A stretch of 62,738 nt of DNA from Candidatus Gastranaerophilales bacterium (GCA_944327225.1 CALVGZ010000010.1:1-62738); one strand, 5' to 3'. Positions 7,306-17,732 are shown, counted from the stretch's first letter. Notes: a model not told the origin generated them from the sequence alone. Made by a program: numbers and translations.

Positions 7306-8100
7306 TTAGATTAAATAATCACCTTCGAAAACTTTTTTGGCAGGTCCCGACATAAATACATTTCCTTCCTCGGTGTATTCAATATTCAAAACCCCACCAG
7401 GCAAAACCACGTCGCAAATGTTTTTAATAAGCCCTCTTTTAACTCCAGCCACAACGCTCGCACAGGCTCCAGTTCCACAAGCTAGTGTTATTCCACAGCC
7501 ACGTTCCCAAACATTCATTTTTATTCTGTTTTGCGAAATAACATTAACAAATTCAACATTTGTTTTTTGAGGAAATAATGAATCTGTTTCAATTACGGGT
7601 CCCTTTGTTTTTGCAAGTTGCTCGCTATTTTCTTCAGTATAAATTACACAATGTGGATTTCCCATTGAAACAGCCGTTGCATCATAGCCTTGAACATTAA
7701 AAGTTAAGGGATTATCCACACAAACAGGAATTAACGTTGGTTCTAAAACAGCTTTTCCCATATCAACCAATACATTACCATTTTCAAGTATTTCTGGAGT
7801 TATAATTCCTGCAAGTGTTTCAACAGTGAACTTAGATGAATTTACAAGATTATTTTCTTTAGCAAATTTTGCAAAGCATCTTATTCCGTTTCCGCACATT
7901 TGAGCAATAGTTCCGTCAGAATTAAAGAATTTCCATCCAATATCCGCTACTGTCGATTCTGTCGGACAAAATAAACCGTCTGCACCAACACCAAAATTTC
8001 TGTCACACATTTTAATTGCTAAATCAGAAGTTGCAATATCTTCTTTTAATATTACAAAATCATTTCCGAGTCCTTGCCATTTTTCAAATTTAATTCCCAT
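7306..8100 (-). CDS. dapF: Diaminopimelate epimerase DapF
   Basis: The 264-residue enzyme interconverts LL- and meso-diaminopimelate for lysine and peptidoglycan. Both catalytic cysteine motifs are visible: CGNGIRC and ACGTGAC, in the two pseudo-symmetric halves. The N-terminus (KWQGLGNDF) is canonical. It is the last gene of a four-gene unit (TPR protein, trpS, peptidase, dapF) with an 8-nt gap to the peptidase. The other DAP genes dapB-asd-dapA lie at 15-17.7 kb. Confidence 0.96.
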   Translation of the reverse strand: MGIKFEKWQGLGNDFVILKEDIATSDLAIKMCDRNFGVGADGLFCPTESTVADIGWKFFNSDGTIAQMCGNGIRCFAKFAKENNLVNSSKFTVETLAGIITPEILENGNVLVDMGKAVLEPTLIPVCVDNPLTFNVQGYDATAVSMGNPHCVIYTEENSEQLAKTKGPVIETDSLFPQKTNVEFVNVISQNRIKMNVWERGCGITLACGTGACASVVAGVKRGLIKNICDVVLPGGVLNIEYTEEGNVFMSGPAKKVFEGDYLI

Positions 8101-8108
8101 AATTATCC

Positions 8109-9326
8109 CTATTTATTATACTGTATAAAAATTTCTTTTATAAATTCAAAACCTTTTTTAATGCTTTCAATTTCAACCTTTTCATTTGGTGAGTGCATTG
8201 AATATATATTTGCAATTCCAACTAAAACAGGTTTAAATTTAATATTATTTTTATTTAATTTATTTGCATATACATGAGTTTCTGCACCAGCATGAAACGA
8301 TTTAACTTTAATATCAATGCCGACTGTTTTTCCTGCTGATTTTGCAATTTGTATCATTTTTTGATTTGGTGATTTTTCAAAAGGTAACATATGAATTTTG
8401 GTTTTAAGCGTAGCATTTGCATAGCCGTTGTATTTCTTATTAAACTTGTCTATTTGTTTTTTAAATTTTGCTATCAGCTTATCTTCATATTTTTTATCAG
8501 AACTTCTAAGTGAATAGTGTGCAAAAGCACTTGTATTTATAATATTATCCGGACTTAATGAAACCAAAGTTTTGGAATACGGCTTTTCAATTTCATTTTT
8601 TTCAAACAGTCTTTCAATTCCTATATCCGTAGCTCCTGCAACAATAGAGCCTAAATTGCAGGATGTAATTGTAAAGCCTTTTTCTTTTTTGTATACACCA
8701 TTTGGCATTTTTGATACTAAATCAGCTATTAACTTTGCCGCATTATATCGTTTTTTATCTTGAATATCGTTACCACTGTGTCCGCCTAATTTTGTCGTAA
8801 CTTCAATATCCAATTTTGTATAGCCTGCACCCGCTATTTCAAAATTGCCAAGCATATCGGAATCTAAAACCAATACATTTTCACTTTCCAATTCTTTAAA
8901 ATTTATATGATTAATACCTGTCATATTGGTTTCTTCATCTCGTGTTAAGACGATTTCTAAGCCACCGTGTTTAATATCCGAATTTTTTGCCAAATATATT
9001 GCTAAATTTAAAGCAATTGCAACTCCTGCTTTGTCATCAGCACCAAGGGTTCTTGCACCATCAGTCATATAATATTTGTTGTCGTCAGATGTTTTAATAT
9101 TAATTTCTGAATTATTACCAACAACATCCATATGGGCAGATAGGAGCATTGATTCTTTATTCTCGCTATTTGCAGGAATTTTAATAATTAAATTTTCATA
9201 ATCGTCATAGTAAGCATTAATCCCGTTAACATAAGTAATTTCTTGTATTTTTTTAGAAACATTTTTCTCTCCAAGACTTGGAGATGGAATTTTCGCTAAT
9301 TCTAAAAACAGTTCCACAACATCCAT
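8109..9326 (-). CDS. M20 family metallopeptidase (peptidase T-like)
   Basis: This is a two-domain zinc aminopeptidase. The metal-ligand motifs are SAHMDVVG, LGADDKAG, TRDEETNMTG and FHAGAETH, with GGHSG in the dimerisation domain. The pattern matches the tripeptidase T-like branch that releases N-terminal residues from short peptides. I prefer the ATG at 9326 (405 residues), preceded by AAGGAG; the longer frame would overlap the 3' end of trpS. It lies between trpS and dapF with small gaps, so it is probably co-transcribed. Confidence 0.88.
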   Translation of the reverse strand: MDVVELFLELAKIPSPSLGEKNVSKKIQEITYVNGINAYYDDYENLIIKIPANSENKESMLLSAHMDVVGNNSEINIKTSDDNKYYMTDGARTLGADDKAGVAIALNLAIYLAKNSDIKHGGLEIVLTRDEETNMTGINHINFKELESENVLVLDSDMLGNFEIAGAGYTKLDIEVTTKLGGHSGNDIQDKKRYNAAKLIADLVSKMPNGVYKKEKGFTITSCNLGSIVAGATDIGIERLFEKNEIEKPYSKTLVSLSPDNIINTSAFAHYSLRSSDKKYEDKLIAKFKKQIDKFNKKYNGYANATLKTKIHMLPFEKSPNQKMIQIAKSAGKTVGIDIKVKSFHAGAETHVYANKLNKNNIKFKPVLVGIANIYSMHSPNEKVEIESIKKGFEFIKEIFIQYNK

Positions 9327-9339
9327 CAAATAACACTCC

Positions 9340-10356
9340 TTATTTATACATTTTAATAGCATGTTCTACTTTTGCAAGTGTTTCTCTTGCTTTTATTTGA
9401 GCTTTCTTTGAGCCTTCATATATAATATCTTTTAAATAATCGGGTTGGTTTTGAAGTTCAGCTCTTTTTTGTCTTATTGGAGCCATGTATTCATTGATTT
9501 TAGCCGATAATCTTTTTTTACATTCAGCACAACCAATTGATGCGGATTTACAACTTACACATATTTCTTCTTGTTCTTTTGTTGAGCCAAATATCTTCCA
9601 ATAATCATATACAACCTCACAATTTTCAGGATTACCTTTATCATCTCTTCTGACTCTGTTTCTATCCGTAATTGCAGATTTGAATTTCTTTTCGGTAACT
9701 TCTTCCGTATCAGAGATTTTTATATCATTATTAAATGATTTACCCATCTTATTACCGTCTATGCCTTTTAATAAAGGAATTTGTGTCAATTTGGGTTGTG
9801 GTTCGTTGAATAATTCAACATTATAGATATTATTAAATCTTCTTGCTATATCCCTTGTAAGTTCAACATGAGCTACTTGATCAATTCCAACCGGAACAAA
9901 ATTAGAGTTAAATAACATAATATCAGCAGACATTAAAACAGGATATCCAAACAATCCGTAAGAAAGATTTGAAATGTTTTCCTGCTTATCTTTCATAATT
10001 TTTGCTAAATCTTTCAGTGTGGGGTCTCTTTCAACCCAATTTTGAGGAGTAATCATAGAAAGATATACATGCAATTGTGCTGTTTCAGGAACTAAAGATT
10101 GAAGATAAATTGTTGAAATCTCCGGATTGATTCCTGAAGCTAACCAATCCAAAAGCACATCCTCAACATTTTTTTTCATATCATCTGTTTGATTATATTT
10201 TGTCGTTAGTGCATGCCAGTCTGCAATAAAAAAGAAACTTTCAAATTCTTTTTGAAGATTAACCCAATTTCTTAAAACTCCAAAATAATGACCTAAGTGC
10301 AATTTACCGGTTGGTCTCATGCCTGAAACTATACGATTTTTTATTTCATTAGTCAT
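9340..10356 (-). CDS. trpS: Tryptophanyl-tRNA synthetase
   Basis: The 338-residue class I synthetase has the HIGH-type motif in TGKLHLGHYFG, the KMSKS-type motif GNKMGKS, and the TrpRS-specific DQ(V)AHVELTRDIA helix. The length is typical of the compact bacterial enzyme. It overlaps the upstream TPR gene by 8 nt, implying translational coupling. A CxxC pair in the C-terminal half (CVSC, CAEC) suggests a bound metal, seen in some bacterial TrpRS. Confidence 0.96.
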   Translation of the reverse strand: MTNEIKNRIVSGMRPTGKLHLGHYFGVLRNWVNLQKEFESFFFIADWHALTTKYNQTDDMKKNVEDVLLDWLASGINPEISTIYLQSLVPETAQLHVYLSMITPQNWVERDPTLKDLAKIMKDKQENISNLSYGLFGYPVLMSADIMLFNSNFVPVGIDQVAHVELTRDIARRFNNIYNVELFNEPQPKLTQIPLLKGIDGNKMGKSFNNDIKISDTEEVTEKKFKSAITDRNRVRRDDKGNPENCEVVYDYWKIFGSTKEQEEICVSCKSASIGCAECKKRLSAKINEYMAPIRQKRAELQNQPDYLKDIIYEGSKKAQIKARETLAKVEHAIKMYK

Positions 10357-12133
10357 CTTTTATCTCCTCAAGCAATTTTAAAGCTTCCGAGTAATCATCA
10401 AAAATCATTAATGCCTGTCTTAAATGTTCCTTGGCTTCTTTTATTTTGCTGCACTTTATTTCACATTTTGCAAGATTAGTAAGCAGTATATGATTATTTT
10501 TATATTTAACTGCTAACTTATAGAATAATCCCATAGCATTTTCGTACTCGGATGTTTCCAAATAGCAAATTGCAAGCATATTTAAAGTTTCATCGTCTTG
10601 AATAATATTCGTTGCATCAAGCAAAAATTGTTTTGCAATTTCATATTTTTTATCCATAAAATAATATTTTGCAATAAATGTTTTTGCAAGAAAGTTATCC
10701 GGAGCAATTTTAATTGCTTTCTCCAATAAATTGAACGCCTTATTTTTTTCATTTTGCAATAAATATACATAACCTAAATACGCACAATTATCGGCATCAT
10801 TTGGTTCTAATTCATTTGCTTTGATAAAAGCTTCTTTTGCTTCATTAATTTTTGATAACATCATATATGAAACGCCCAATGAATAATAAAATTCGGCAAC
10901 ATCATCTTCGAGTTCTATTGCTTTAAGCATTTCATCAATTGCCCAATCATAGCAATTCATCTTTAAATACAAAACGCCTAAATCTTTATGTGCATATGGA
11001 TTATTAGGTTCAAGCGTAATACATTTTTTAAACATTTCGCAAGCTTTATCATAATCACCTAATTCGACATAATCAAAGGCAAGATTGTAATATACTTCTA
11101 CATCAATTTTACCTCTGTTTAAGAGTTGTTCAAAAGTTTGTATAGACTCTTTGTAAAATTTTAATTTTCTTAATAATGCACCTTTTTTCTTTATCAATAA
11201 AATATTTTTTTCATCAGTCGAAATTAATTGGTTAACATTTTCAAGAGCTAATTTATATTGTTTTGTATTTTCTAAAACTCCTATATACGCTAATCTGTAA
11301 GAAGTATTATTAGGAAACGCCATAACAAGATTTTGGTATAATGTTGCACCAAGTGCATATTCTCCCGCATTAACTGCACATGACGCCAGGCTTGCAAGCA
11401 TTGAAATAGATGGTTCAAGATTATAGGAAATTTGAAAATATTTTAGTGCATTTTTATAGTCTTTTACGGTTTGATAATAAATTCCCAAATTATAAGCAGT
11501 AAGAGAATTTTGACTATCCAGTTCATAAGCGTGCGTAAGTACATTTAAAGCTTTATCATATTTATTTGTATTCATATAGGAAACAGCCAGACTGTTTGCC
11601 ATTGCAATATGATTTGGATTAAGTTCCAGTGCTTTTTCAAGATATTTACAGGAGTTTTCATAGTCTTTTTTAAGCATATAAGAAGTTGATAAGATATAGT
11701 AAACCGAATAATCTGGTTCTATATTTGGATTTTCAAGAACTTTTGAAAGTATCTCAATAGAATTATCAGGTTGCATAAATTCTATATATATCATTGCAAT
11801 ATTTTTATATGCTTCCAAAAAATCCGGTCTTAATTTTAAGACTTCGTTAAAAAATTTTACAGCATCCTCTTTTTCACCTGTTCTAACTTTGCAGCTTGCT
11901 ATGTAGAAAAGACTTGTAGCGTCATCTTTATTAATTTCTATTGCTTTCATAAAAGATTTAATTGCCAAAGCAGGATTGTCAAGATTAATTTCACATAATC
12001 CCAAATTTTTTAATGCTTCAATATCATCATTATTTTTTGCCAGATATTTCTCCAGTAATATTTTTGCTTCGCTAAATTCCTCATTATTAATAAGTTCTGT
12101 CGCTTTATTTAAAATATTATCAGTATTTTCCAT
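10349..12133 (-). CDS. Tetratricopeptide-repeat protein (594 aa)
   Basis: Almost the whole protein consists of 34-residue TPR helical hairpins, about 15 by eye, recognisable from repeating W/L-G-Y-A-F-A-P positions such as LGLCEINL, LGVLYLKM and LGVSYMML. There is no signal peptide or catalytic domain. It is presumably a cytoplasmic protein-protein interaction scaffold whose partner is unknown. It opens the operon with trpS, the peptidase and dapF. The ATG is preceded by TATAAT at exactly 6 nt and lacks a Shine-Dalgarno sequence. Confidence 0.85.
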   Translation of the reverse strand: MENTDNILNKATELINNEEFSEAKILLEKYLAKNNDDIEALKNLGLCEINLDNPALAIKSFMKAIEINKDDATSLFYIASCKVRTGEKEDAVKFFNEVLKLRPDFLEAYKNIAMIYIEFMQPDNSIEILSKVLENPNIEPDYSVYYILSTSYMLKKDYENSCKYLEKALELNPNHIAMANSLAVSYMNTNKYDKALNVLTHAYELDSQNSLTAYNLGIYYQTVKDYKNALKYFQISYNLEPSISMLASLASCAVNAGEYALGATLYQNLVMAFPNNTSYRLAYIGVLENTKQYKLALENVNQLISTDEKNILLIKKKGALLRKLKFYKESIQTFEQLLNRGKIDVEVYYNLAFDYVELGDYDKACEMFKKCITLEPNNPYAHKDLGVLYLKMNCYDWAIDEMLKAIELEDDVAEFYYSLGVSYMMLSKINEAKEAFIKANELEPNDADNCAYLGYVYLLQNEKNKAFNLLEKAIKIAPDNFLAKTFIAKYYFMDKKYEIAKQFLLDATNIIQDDETLNMLAICYLETSEYENAMGLFYKLAVKYKNNHILLTNLAKCEIKCSKIKEAKEHLRQALMIFDDYSEALKLLEEIKDD

Positions 12134-12139
12134 AGTACA

Positions 12140-12168
12140 ATTATAAATAAAACTAAAAAAATAGACAA
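12140..12168 (-). promoter_or_regulatory. Promoter of the TPR-trpS-peptidase-dapF operon (leaderless)
   Basis: The minus strand reads TTGTCT (12163-12168), 17 nt, TATAAT (12140-12145), then 6 nt, then ATG 12133. It overlaps the gap that also holds the ppdK terminator at 12171-12208. Confidence 0.7.
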
Positions 12169-12170
12169 AT

Positions 12171-12208
12171 AAAAAATACCCTTTTGAAGATTCAAAAGGG
12201 TATTTTTT
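12171..12208. terminator. Terminator after ppdK
   Basis: A near-perfect inverted repeat of 18 bp with a 2-nt centre is visible (TACCCTTTTGAA paired with TTCAAAAGGGTA), flanked by A6 and T6-7. It lies 13 nt beyond the ppdK stop on the minus strand. Confidence 0.92.
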
Positions 12209-12220
12209 TATAATTTATGA

Positions 12221-14866
12221 TTATTTTTTGCTCTCAATTACCGCTTGTGCAGCAGCAAGTGCAGCTTGTGGAATTCTAAACGGAGAACAAGATACATAAT
12301 TCAAACCGATTTTATGAGCAAATTTTACACTATCAGGATCACCGCCATGTTCACCACAAATTCCCCCAATTAATGCAGGGTTTACGGCTTTGCCTTTTTC
12401 CATTGCCATTTTGATTAATTCGCCGACACCTTTAAAATCAAGTGTGTCAAACGGATTATACGGAAGAATTTTTTGTTCTACATAACGTTTTAAGAATTTA
12501 CCCTCTGCATCATCTCTTGAATATCCAAACGTCATTTGCGTTAAATCGTTTGTACCAAAAGAGAAGAACTCAGCATAAGGAGCAATTTCGTCCGCAGTAA
12601 TAGCCGCACGCGGAATTTCAATCATTGTACCGAATTTATATTCAAGTTCAACTCCTTTTTCTTGCATAACATCTTTTGCAACTTTAACAAGAATATCTTT
12701 TGCAGTTTTTAATTCGTTGACATGTCCGATTAACGGTATCATTACGTATGGTTTTACATTTATTCCTTCTTTTTTAACATCACAAGCAGCTTCAAAAATT
12801 GCCCTTACTTGCATTTCATTGATTTCAGGATATGTAAGACCAAGTCTGCAACCGCGAAGACCCATCATGGGATTAGATTCTGATAATCCTTCTACAATTG
12901 TAAGTAGTGCTTGCTCTTCAGTATAATTTTCTTTTAAAACTTTTTTAGCAGCAACCTGAGCAATCAGTTCTTCCTTAGAAGGTAAAAATTCATGCAAAGG
13001 TGGATCTAAAAGACGTATTGTTAAAGGTTTTTCGCCAAGAGCTTTAAACATACCATAGAAATCTTTATACTGCATAGGTAACAATTGCTTTAAAGCTTCC
13101 GCTCTTGCTTCTTTTGTTCCTGCAATTATCATTTTTTGCACCCATGGAAGTCTGTCAGGATCCATAAACATATGTTCTGTTCTGCATAAGCCTACACCTT
13201 CAGCATGGAACATAAGTGCATTTTCAACATCTTTTACTGTATCAGCATTAGCTTCTATAGTCATTGTTTTAATTTCATTTACCCAGCTAAAAAATGTTTT
13301 AAAGTTATCGTCAATTTTAGCATCTGCTAACTTAACAGCACCATCCATAACTATCCCTTTTCCGCCATCAAGCGAAATAATGTCGTTCTTATGATATACT
13401 GTTCCGTCAGCACCTGTTAAAGTTTCGTGCTCAAGGTCAATTTTCATATCTTCGCAACCTGCCACACATGGTTTTCCCATACCTTTTGCAACAACTGCTG
13501 CATGGGATGTTGCACCACCTCTAAGAGTCAAAACACCTTGTGCAACTGCCATACCATGAATATCATCGGGGCAAGTTTCAATTCTAACTAAAATAACTTT
13601 TTCACCCTTGCCACCACGTTCAGCCGCTTCATCCGTATTGAATACAATCTTACCAACTGCAGCCCCCGGAGAAGCATTAACACCATGTGCTACTACATGA
13701 GCCAATTTCATAGCCACGTCATCAAAACAAGGAAGTAGTATTTGATTTACCGCATAAGGATCAACTAATTGAATCGCACGTTCTTTTGTAATAATTCCTT
13801 CACGCTCCATTTCTACAGCAATTCTAACAGCAGCTGTAGCAGTTCTTTTTCCACTTCTTGTTTGAAGAATATACAATTTACCTTTTTCAATTGTAAATTC
13901 CATATCTTGAACGTCTTTATACCCGTTTTCAAGTTTTTTTGCAATATCAACATATTGTTTATATAAATCAGGCATTTCAACTTCAAGCTCAGAAATTGGT
14001 TTAGGTGTTCTAATTCCTGCAACAACATCTTCGCCTTGTGCATTTGTTAAATATTCGCCATAAAATTTGTTTTCACCTGTTGCGGGATTTCTTGTAAAAG
14101 AAACGCCTGTTGCACAATCGTCACCCATATTTCCAAATACCATTGTTTGAACATTAACAGCTGTACCAAAATTATGGTCAATTTTATTCATAGTTCTATA
14201 TGCTACTGCACGAGGAATATTCCAAGAACGAAATACGGCTTCAATAGCTTCTTGTAACTGTACAAAAGGATCTTGCGGAAATTCACGACCCGTAACTTCT
14301 TTAATTACATTTTTATAAACAGGTATTAGCGATTTCCAACCTTCAGCAGAAATTTGCGTATCCTCTTTAACGCCTTCACGTTCTTTTACTTTTTCCACTT
14401 CGGATTCAAAATATTTTTGCCTGTCCATATCCCAAGCAACAGACCCGAACATTGTCAAAAACCTTCTATAACTGTCATAGCAAAATCTTGGATTATTTGT
14501 TAATTTAATCATTGCTTCAACTGTTTCGTCATTTAATCCGAGATTTAATATTGTTTCCATCATGCCGGGCATCGAAACCCTTGCACCAGAACGAACAGAA
14601 ACAAGCAGAGGATTTTGGGTATCACCGAATTTTTTACCGGTTTGTTTTTCTACATCAGCCAAAGCAGCTTTAACTTCATCCATTAAACCGGTTGGCATTT
14701 TATTGCCGTTATTTATATAATCCATACAAACTTCAGTTGTAATAGTCAACCCCGGAGGAACAGGCAACCCTAAATTTGTCATTTCTGCAAGGTTAGCACC
14801 CTTTCCACCAAGGAGGTTTCTCATATCCGCATTGCCTTCTCTAAAAAGCCATACACGTTTTTGCAT
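12221..14866 (-). CDS. ppdK: Pyruvate, phosphate dikinase
   Basis: The 881-residue enzyme interconverts pyruvate + ATP + Pi with PEP + AMP + PPi. It has an N-terminal ATP-grasp domain (GGKGANLAEM, SVRSGARVSMPGMM), the central swivelling phosphohistidine GGATSHAAV near residue 453, and a C-terminal TIM barrel with the catalytic cysteine in GGICGEHGG. The length is that of bacterial PPDK. The start has GGAGGAAATCA before ATG. In anaerobes it commonly serves glycolysis or gluconeogenesis; no dedicated regulatory protein gene is adjacent. Confidence 0.97.
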   Translation of the reverse strand: MQKRVWLFREGNADMRNLLGGKGANLAEMTNLGLPVPPGLTITTEVCMDYINNGNKMPTGLMDEVKAALADVEKQTGKKFGDTQNPLLVSVRSGARVSMPGMMETILNLGLNDETVEAMIKLTNNPRFCYDSYRRFLTMFGSVAWDMDRQKYFESEVEKVKEREGVKEDTQISAEGWKSLIPVYKNVIKEVTGREFPQDPFVQLQEAIEAVFRSWNIPRAVAYRTMNKIDHNFGTAVNVQTMVFGNMGDDCATGVSFTRNPATGENKFYGEYLTNAQGEDVVAGIRTPKPISELEVEMPDLYKQYVDIAKKLENGYKDVQDMEFTIEKGKLYILQTRSGKRTATAAVRIAVEMEREGIITKERAIQLVDPYAVNQILLPCFDDVAMKLAHVVAHGVNASPGAAVGKIVFNTDEAAERGGKGEKVILVRIETCPDDIHGMAVAQGVLTLRGGATSHAAVVAKGMGKPCVAGCEDMKIDLEHETLTGADGTVYHKNDIISLDGGKGIVMDGAVKLADAKIDDNFKTFFSWVNEIKTMTIEANADTVKDVENALMFHAEGVGLCRTEHMFMDPDRLPWVQKMIIAGTKEARAEALKQLLPMQYKDFYGMFKALGEKPLTIRLLDPPLHEFLPSKEELIAQVAAKKVLKENYTEEQALLTIVEGLSESNPMMGLRGCRLGLTYPEINEMQVRAIFEAACDVKKEGINVKPYVMIPLIGHVNELKTAKDILVKVAKDVMQEKGVELEYKFGTMIEIPRAAITADEIAPYAEFFSFGTNDLTQMTFGYSRDDAEGKFLKRYVEQKILPYNPFDTLDFKGVGELIKMAMEKGKAVNPALIGGICGEHGGDPDSVKFAHKIGLNYVSCSPFRIPQAALAAAQAVIESKK

Positions 14867-15012
14867 TGATTTCCTCCAATTTTTCTAATATTTCTAATAA
14901 CACAATTTAAGAAAATGTTATCAAAAACAAAGTCTAATGACAAATTAAATTTGAATTTTAGAATGCAAACTATGTAAATTTTTGTTAATAAATTAATTCC
15001 TTTGATAAAATG

Positions 15013-15918
15013 CTATTTATTTTCCGTTTTAGACAAAACTTCATTTAAACATTCAAGCAATTCTAACCTTGCTTGTTCATCCAATTCAACCAATGGCCTA
15101 CGAACAAAATTTTCCATCAATCCCATTTTTGACAATAATGCTTTAATTGGCGTTGGATTAGGAGCCATAAATATCTTTTTAAATAAAGGATATAAAATTT
15201 TATGCATATTTGAAGCGGGAATAACTTGTCCTGATTTAAAATTATGAATCATGGATTTTATTTCTTTTCCTACTACATGTGATGCAACAGATACAACACC
15301 ATAAGCTCCAAGAGCAAGCATTGGTAATGTTAAACTGTCATCACCGGAATATATTGCAAAATCATCAGGTGCAAGCATTCTAATTTCTGAAATTAAATCT
15401 AAATTGGGATTTGATTGCTTAACGGCGACTATATTCGGATACTCCTTTGCCAAAAAAGCAATTGTCTCCGGTGCCATATCTATAACCGATCTTCCCGGAA
15501 TATTATAAAGTATAATAGGTAAATCAACACTTTTTGCAATTGCACCAAAATGTTCTTTTAAACCTTGTTGAGAGGGTTTGTTGTAATACGGAACAACTGA
15601 TAAAATAGCGTCAGCACCAAGTTCTTGTGCTTTTTTTGATGAGGCAACCGCCGTATCTGTCGAATTTGAACCCGCCCCCATAATAACTTTACATTGACCC
15701 GATACAGTGGATTTTACACAATACAATATTTCATGTTCTTCTTCATGTGTTAATGTAGGGCTTTCTCCGGTTGTGCCTGCCACAACTATGGCATCAGTGC
15801 TTTGGTTGATTAAATGCTTTGAAATTTTTTCCAACGAAGTATAATCAACCGATTTTTCTTTATCAAAAGGCGTTACCATTGCTGTTATAACTTCACCCAA
15901 ATCATATCTTAATGCCAT
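15013..15918 (-). CDS. dapA: 4-hydroxy-tetrahydrodipicolinate synthase DapA
   Basis: This 301-residue TIM-barrel enzyme condenses pyruvate with aspartate semialdehyde. Typical elements are GTTGESPTL at the N-terminal half, the tyrosine in LYNIPGRS, and the Schiff-base lysine in VAVKQSN. AAGGAGAACTT precedes the ATG. It is the last gene of dapB-asd-dapA, 9 nt after asd. Together with dapF in this window, the order supplies most of the DAP branch; dapL or the succinylase genes are not here. Confidence 0.96.
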   Translation of the reverse strand: MALRYDLGEVITAMVTPFDKEKSVDYTSLEKISKHLINQSTDAIVVAGTTGESPTLTHEEEHEILYCVKSTVSGQCKVIMGAGSNSTDTAVASSKKAQELGADAILSVVPYYNKPSQQGLKEHFGAIAKSVDLPIILYNIPGRSVIDMAPETIAFLAKEYPNIVAVKQSNPNLDLISEIRMLAPDDFAIYSGDDSLTLPMLALGAYGVVSVASHVVGKEIKSMIHNFKSGQVIPASNMHKILYPLFKKIFMAPNPTPIKALLSKMGLMENFVRRPLVELDEQARLELLECLNEVLSKTENK

Positions 15919-15927
15919 AAGTTCTCC

Positions 15928-16950
15928 TTAATATAAATTCATTTCAATTACTTTTTTTGCCAGTCTAACAGTATTTAGTGCAGCTCCGATACGTAAATTA
16001 TCTGCGACACAGAAGAAGTCAAGCCCGTTTTCAAAAGCTATTGATTTTCTTATTCTACCAACATATACCGGATTTTTTCCCGCAGCATCTTTTGGTGTAG
16101 GATATGTATATGTTGAGATGTCGTCTCTTAGCTCAACTCCCCAAGTATTTTTTAATAATTCTCTTGCTGAATTAGGTTCAATATTTTTTTCAAATTCCAC
16201 ACTAACAGCTTCCGAGTGTCCGATATAAACGGGTACTCTTACTGCAGTACAAGATATTTTTATATCTTCAGACAAGTGAAGAATCTTTCTTGTTTCGTTT
16301 GTTACCTTCATTTCTTCTTTTGTATAACCGTTTTCTAAAAATGTATCTATTTGAGGTATAACGTTAAACGCTATCTCATATTTGAACGCCGAAGGTTCGA
16401 AGGGCATTCCAACAAGATTTGTTTTTGTATTATCCGTTAATTCATTAATTGCTTTTAAACCTGCACCTGAAACAGCTTGATATGTTGAAACAATCATCCT
16501 TTTAACTTTGTAATTATCATGCAATGCCTTCAGGGGAAGCATTAATTGAGAAGTTGAGCAATTCGGATTGGATATGATACCTTTATGATTTTTTAAATCA
16601 TCATCATTGACACCTGCTATAACGAGCGGTACGTCTTTTTCCATTCTAAAAGCACTGGAATTATCTATAAATACACAACCTTTTTTTGCAGCTATCGGAG
16701 CAAATCGTTTACTGGTTTCTCCGCCTGCAGAAGCAAGACAAATATCAATATTATCAAAAACATCATCTTTTGCTTCAATTACAGTGTGTTTTTCTCCTTT
16801 AAATTCAATGGTTGAGCCTGCAGAGCGTGAAGAAGCTAAAAATTTAATTGAATTATACTCAATTTTTTCTTCTTCAAGTATATTTAAAATTTCTCTGCCA
16901 ACAACTCCAGTAGCACCTAAAACCGCTATATCAGGTATTTTTTTTGTCAT
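15928..16950 (-). CDS. asd: Aspartate-semialdehyde dehydrogenase
   Basis: The 340-residue enzyme makes L-aspartate-4-semialdehyde from aspartyl phosphate with NADPH. The N-terminal Rossmann motif is GATGVVG, and the catalytic cysteine is in SNPNCSTSQL. The RPVxxGHSE-like segment (VPVYIGHSEA) of the bacterial type is present. The ATG overlaps the dapB stop by 4 nt, so the genes are translationally coupled. Confidence 0.96.
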   Translation of the reverse strand: MTKKIPDIAVLGATGVVGREILNILEEEKIEYNSIKFLASSRSAGSTIEFKGEKHTVIEAKDDVFDNIDICLASAGGETSKRFAPIAAKKGCVFIDNSSAFRMEKDVPLVIAGVNDDDLKNHKGIISNPNCSTSQLMLPLKALHDNYKVKRMIVSTYQAVSGAGLKAINELTDNTKTNLVGMPFEPSAFKYEIAFNVIPQIDTFLENGYTKEEMKVTNETRKILHLSEDIKISCTAVRVPVYIGHSEAVSVEFEKNIEPNSARELLKNTWGVELRDDISTYTYPTPKDAAGKNPVYVGRIRKSIAFENGLDFFCVADNLRIGAALNTVRLAKKVIEMNLY

Positions 16951-17732
16951 AGAATATTCTCCAATCCATATACAAAGTTGTTATTTTTAAAGATATGCTC
17001 AACTGCTAATTTAACACCTGACATATAACATTCACGATTAATTGTGTCATGGTGAATTTTTAAAATTTGACCGTCAGCACCAAATATAACTTCCTGAGAA
17101 GCCACAAAACCCGGCATGCGAACAGCATGTATTTGTATGTTTCCATTACCGTTTATGCTGTAATTTCCACCTCTTGCACCGTTTATAGTTTCAGTTTCTT
17201 CACAATTTCCAAGCTTAAAGTTGTTGTTATTTTTCATCATTAATTGAGCAGTTTTGATTGATGTACCTGACGGAGCATCTTTTTTTTGGTTATGATGGTA
17301 CTCAATAATTTCCGCATTGGAAAAATACTTTGAAGCTTCGGAAGCAAATTTCATCATTAAAATTGCACCAATAGAAAAATTAGGAGCTATAAAACATCCT
17401 ACGTTTTTTTCATCTGAAACCTGTTGAATTTTTGATATTTGCTGATTAGAAAGTCCTGTTGTTCCTATAACGGATTTCACACCGTTTTCAATATATGTCA
17501 AAACATTTTCATATACAGATTTAGGCTGAGTAAAGTCTACGACTACATCTACATTACGTATTTTAAGAGCTGCTTCTAAATCCCCTTCGATATAAACATC
17601 ATTGTATATATTTTGTCCTATGTTGTTTGCATCGACTGCACATACAAGTTCTAATTCCGGATCGGAAATTGCTAATTTTACAACTTCACTCCCCATTTTT
17701 CCGTTTGCTCCGACTACACCGATTTTAATCAA
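16947..17732 (-). CDS. dapB: 4-hydroxy-tetrahydrodipicolinate reductase DapB
   Basis: The enzyme reduces the DapA product with NAD(P)H. It has the Rossmann motif GVVGANGKMG, the catalytic HHNQKKDAPSGT segment and FVASQEVIFG near the C-terminus. I choose the TTG at 17732 because AGGAGG lies 6 nt upstream and the protein then starts as MIKIGVVGANG (261 residues), the family norm. The longer frame to 17792 has no homologous extension. It is the first gene of dapB-asd-dapA. Confidence 0.94.
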   Translation of the reverse strand: MIKIGVVGANGKMGSEVVKLAISDPELELVCAVDANNIGQNIYNDVYIEGDLEAALKIRNVDVVVDFTQPKSVYENVLTYIENGVKSVIGTTGLSNQQISKIQQVSDEKNVGCFIAPNFSIGAILMMKFASEASKYFSNAEIIEYHHNQKKDAPSGTSIKTAQLMMKNNNNFKLGNCEETETINGARGGNYSINGNGNIQIHAVRMPGFVASQEVIFGADGQILKIHHDTINRECYMSGVKLAVEHIFKNNNFVYGLENIL